Part shown: one piece after another, positions 6,537-8,246 of the stretch
How the letters are laid out: each line of letters begins with the position of its first letter
Position numbering within the stretch: position 1 is the first letter of the stretch
From: an uncultured Erysipelotrichaceae bacterium
GTDB taxonomy: Bacteria > Bacillota_I > Bacilli_A > RF39 > UBA660
NCBI GenBank assembly: GCA_902783405.1
Contig: CACZQZ010000138.1
Coordinates: forward strand, 1-8,246
DNA: 8,246 nucleotides
Direction of reading: 5' to 3'
Notes under the pieces: model-generated
The model's database searches: none
What the model was told of the DNA's origin: nothing
The model's input: the letters and a program-made list of their open reading frames with translations, nothing else
Position numbers and translations under genes: made by a program

Positions 6537-7109
6537 TTATTTAATAATTTTTTTTAATTGATATTCTATTTGTTTTTCTGTATTTTCAATACTTCCATTA
6601 TTATCAATCATAATTGGATGATATTTTAATAATTTATCTTTACTAAAATCTTTTTCATCTGCTAAAAACCGTCTGCACATTTCTAAATATTTCTTTTCTT
6701 TTTCTCTTTTTTCTCGTTCATAGGCTCTTTCAAAACGAACATTTTGATCTAAATCAAAATAAAATGGATAGACAGTGCTTTCATCAAAATAATCAATATA
6801 CTTTTGATATCCATCCCAAGTATTAATCACTAAATAGTTTTGATGTAAATCAATATTATCTCCTCTAGTAGCATAAGACCAAATTCCATGAATAGTATCA
6901 TAATCTCTTCTTTCAATTAATTTATGTTCTTGATCTAATGTATCCATTTCTTTTGTACTTACAAAGAAATATTCTCTTCCATTTTCTTCATTTATTCTCT
7001 TTGGTCTTGTACTATATAAAATAATTCTTTGTAAATTATATTTTTCTAATGTTTTTTTATAAAATAAATCTTTCCCACTACTTGATGGTCCAATAAACAT
7101 AATAATCAT
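6537..7109 (-). CDS. Guanylate-kinase-like P-loop protein
   Basis: 190 residues, close to the length of guanylate kinases (about 200). The N-terminus has the P-loop GPSSSGKD (7-14). The GMP-binding region follows as YSTRPKRINEENGREYFF (32-49), equivalent to the TTRxPRxxExxGxxYxF signature, with S33, R35, R38, E42 and Y47 in place. GIWSYAT (75-81) matches the NxYGT segment. An Arg/Lys/Glu-rich lid lies at 125-150. The C-terminal IDNNGSIENTEKQI matches the NDxLExA region. The residue after the P-loop Lys is D14 instead of Ser/Thr, which normally binds the Mg. It may be a nucleoside-monophosphate kinase of altered specificity or a specialised paralogue instead of the essential gmk (inference). 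The ATG at 7109 has AGGGGG seven bases upstream. The ADP-ribosylglycohydrolase gene lies 56 bases upstream. Confidence 0.8.
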   Translation of the reverse strand: MIIMFIGPSSSGKDLFYKKTLEKYNLQRIILYSTRPKRINEENGREYFFVSTKEMDTLDQEHKLIERRDYDTIHGIWSYATRGDNIDLHQNYLVINTWDGYQKYIDYFDESTVYPFYFDLDQNVRFERAYEREKREKEKKYLEMCRRFLADEKDFSKDKLLKYHPIMIDNNGSIENTEKQIEYQLKKIIK

Positions 7110-7128
7110 ATATATTCCCCCTGACTAT

Positions 7129-7134
7129 ATTATA
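7129..7134 (-). promoter_or_regulatory. Candidate -10 element before the guanylate-kinase-like gene
   Basis: TATAAT on the minus strand, 20 bases before the ATG. No convincing -35 lies 16-18 bases upstream, and the transcript would begin almost on the AGGGGG site at 7122-7117. The gene may instead be read from the ADP-ribosylglycohydrolase promoter across the 56-base gap. Confidence 0.35.
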
Positions 7135-7165
7135 CACAAAATATTTTATTATAGATTATTTTTTA

Positions 7166-8014
7166 TTATGATTTAATTTTATTTTTCGTATAATACCGTT
7201 CTTTTATAAGATTATACATATACGGTTTTAAATATGGTTTTATTTGTTTTTTTAAATTTTCATCTATTCCATAATAACTTTCTGCTAAAGAACCAGTAAT
7301 AGCTGCAATAGTATCACTATCACCACCAATAGATATTGCTTTTCTAATAGCATCTTCAAAGCTGTTTGATTCAAAGAAAACAAATAAAGCTTGTGGTACT
7401 GAATTAGATGCTTTAGATGAAAATGTATAGTTTTTTTGTAAATCTTTTAAATCATAATTTAAGTCATAATAATTTTTTTGAATACATTCTTTAACAGTTT
7501 CTTTAGAAAAACCATTACGAAGTAAAAAAATACTTACCGCAACAGCTTCTGATGATTTGATAGCATCTTTTTGATTATGAGAAGGAATGGTAGCCAGTCT
7601 TGACTGCTCTATTACATCTTTTAAATTATCGAAACAAAAACCAATTGGACTTACCCTCATAGCAGCTCCATTGCCATAACTATCTCCTTCTTTTTTATAT
7701 TCTAACCACTTGATAAAGCCACTTCCAAAAGGATTTCTTCCATATTTATCTTTTCCTAAATGAACTTCTTTTAATCCATATTCTCTTAAATATTTTTCAT
7801 AATCACAATGACCATTTTTAATAGCATCATAAATAGCGCAAGTTAAAATAGAATCATCTGTTACAGAATTTTCATCAGTAAATAATGGAACATTTTTGTC
7901 TAATACTTTTATTCTATCTTCGTAACTTCTATTTTTTTTGTATTTGATTCTTTCATTTATTTCTAATACTTCATAAATAGAACCTGCTACATCACCAATA
8001 ATAGTTCCTAGCAT
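7166..8014 (-). CDS. ADP-ribosylglycohydrolase (DraG/ARH family)
   Basis: 282 residues, full length for the all-helical DraG/ARH fold. It has GDVAGSIYE (7-15) at the start and the metal ligands SVTDDS (50-55, with T52, D53, D54). GNGAAMRVSPIG (114-125) forms part of the substrate pocket, followed by SHN (145-147). The C-terminal GGDSDTIAAITGSLAE (230-245) carries D232, D234 and T235. Enzymes of this family use two Mg ions to remove ADP-ribose from proteins, nucleic acids or small molecules. All metal residues are present, so it should be active; the target cannot be predicted. The ATG at 8014 is preceded by AGGATGAGTGAT, an extended but imperfect Shine-Dalgarno, and an in-frame TGA lies just upstream. 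No DraT-like transferase is visible. The guanylate-kinase-like gene follows 56 bases downstream. Confidence 0.92.
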   Translation of the reverse strand: MLGTIIGDVAGSIYEVLEINERIKYKKNRSYEDRIKVLDKNVPLFTDENSVTDDSILTCAIYDAIKNGHCDYEKYLREYGLKEVHLGKDKYGRNPFGSGFIKWLEYKKEGDSYGNGAAMRVSPIGFCFDNLKDVIEQSRLATIPSHNQKDAIKSSEAVAVSIFLLRNGFSKETVKECIQKNYYDLNYDLKDLQKNYTFSSKASNSVPQALFVFFESNSFEDAIRKAISIGGDSDTIAAITGSLAESYYGIDENLKKQIKPYLKPYMYNLIKERYYTKNKIKS

Positions 8015-8038
8015 GTAAAATCACTCATCCTTCCTAAT

Positions 8039-8068
8039 ATAATATTACTTAAATTAATATATAAACAA
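8039..8068 (-). promoter_or_regulatory. Candidate promoter of the ADP-ribosylglycohydrolase gene
   Basis: Minus-strand TTGTTT (8068-8063), an 18-base spacer and TATTAT (8044-8039). The leader would be very short. An alternative is the extended -10 TGGTAAAAT at 8112-8120, which would give a leader of about 90 bases but has no good -35. The choice is open. Nothing else is recognisable in 8015-8143. Confidence 0.35.
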
Positions 8069-8143
8069 ATCATTTTTTTGGATAAATTAAAATTCATAAC
8101 GAATATATTCTATTTTACCATAGATAAAAAAAATATATAGTTC

Positions 8144-8179
8144 AAAAAAGACAAATGTTTTTTTACACTTGCCTTTTTT
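8144..8179 (-). terminator. Intrinsic terminator of the gene entering from the right edge
   Basis: Read on the minus strand, AAAAAAGGCAAGTG (8179-8166) pairs with CATTTGTCTTTTTT (8157-8144) over 14 bases with two G-T wobbles, around an eight-base A-rich loop. The run of six T on the 3' side makes it a good Rho-independent terminator. It begins four bases after the TAA of the partial gene at 8184. Confidence 0.8.
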
Positions 8180-8183
8180 TAGT

Positions 8184-8246
8184 TTATTTCAAGATACTAG
8201 AAATATCAAACATTCCAGTACTTCCAGTAACTTTTGGTAATTCGCC
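8184..8246 (-). CDS. C-terminal end of an unidentified protein, cut by right edge
   Basis: Twenty codons and a TAA read on the minus strand from the right edge: GELPKVTGSTGMFDISSILK. The fragment is too short to assign a family. Its reality is supported by the well-formed terminator four bases after the stop codon, oriented for a minus-strand transcript, and by the absence of any other explanation for that terminator. Confidence 0.65.
   Translation of the reverse strand, partial: GELPKVTGSTGMFDISSILK

Noticed and set aside
8015..8143. Possible riboswitch or small RNA in the 5' leader of the ADP-ribosylglycohydrolase gene
   Set aside because: The stretch is nearly pure A+T with no conserved structured core; only candidate promoter hexamers are visible.

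Overview
The window is very AT-rich DNA (well under 30 % G+C by eye) from a low-GC Gram-positive bacterium. The standard bacterial code applies: TGG encodes Trp, and TGA ends the gene at 376. Shine-Dalgarno sequences are strong, -10/-35 hexamers are sigma-A-like, and genes are tightly packed. Family content (XpaC, COG0523 GTPase, DUF6020-like membrane protein, orphan guanylate-kinase-like and ADP-ribosylglycohydrolase genes) fits an uncultured host-associated Bacilli lineage of the RF39/Erysipelotrichales type. That placement is inference. I see no rRNA, tRNA, CRISPR array, insertion sequence, origin or attachment site, and no gene-free stretch over 300 bases.

Left block (1-1974, minus strand): a membrane-anchored protein fusing a solute-binding-like half to a von Willebrand factor A (VWA) half is followed one base later by an XpaC-family gene that runs off the left edge. 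The ribosome-binding site of xpaC lies inside the last codons of the VWA gene, so the two are probably translationally coupled. In Bacillus subtilis xpaC is followed by a TelA-family gene, so a telA-like gene is expected just outside the window. A pair of well-formed divergent promoters (1999-2073) separates this block from the next.

Middle block (2104-5905, plus strand): a protein of no recognised family carrying an HExxH zinc-peptidase motif comes first. It is followed by a COG0523 (CobW/ZNG1-type) metal-chaperone GTPase with a CICC motif and a His-rich loop, then a hairpin. A polytopic membrane protein resembling DUF6020/GT-C glycosyltransferases comes next; its best start is a TTG. A hairpin at 5924-5944 closes the block and also serves the gene arriving from the other side.

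Right block (5943-8246, minus strand): in transcription order, there is the tail of an unidentified gene with its terminator, an ADP-ribosylglycohydrolase with all metal-binding motifs intact, a guanylate-kinase-like P-loop protein with an odd Walker A, and a 170-residue hypothetical protein behind a TTGACA/TATACT promoter. The last two share an unusual AGGGGG ribosome-binding site.

Most genes look like chromosomal housekeeping or accessory functions. The parts most worth a second look are the VWA/solute-binding fusion coupled to xpaC, the zinc-chaperone/HExxH neighbour pair, and the guanylate-kinase-like protein beside the ADP-ribosylglycohydrolase.
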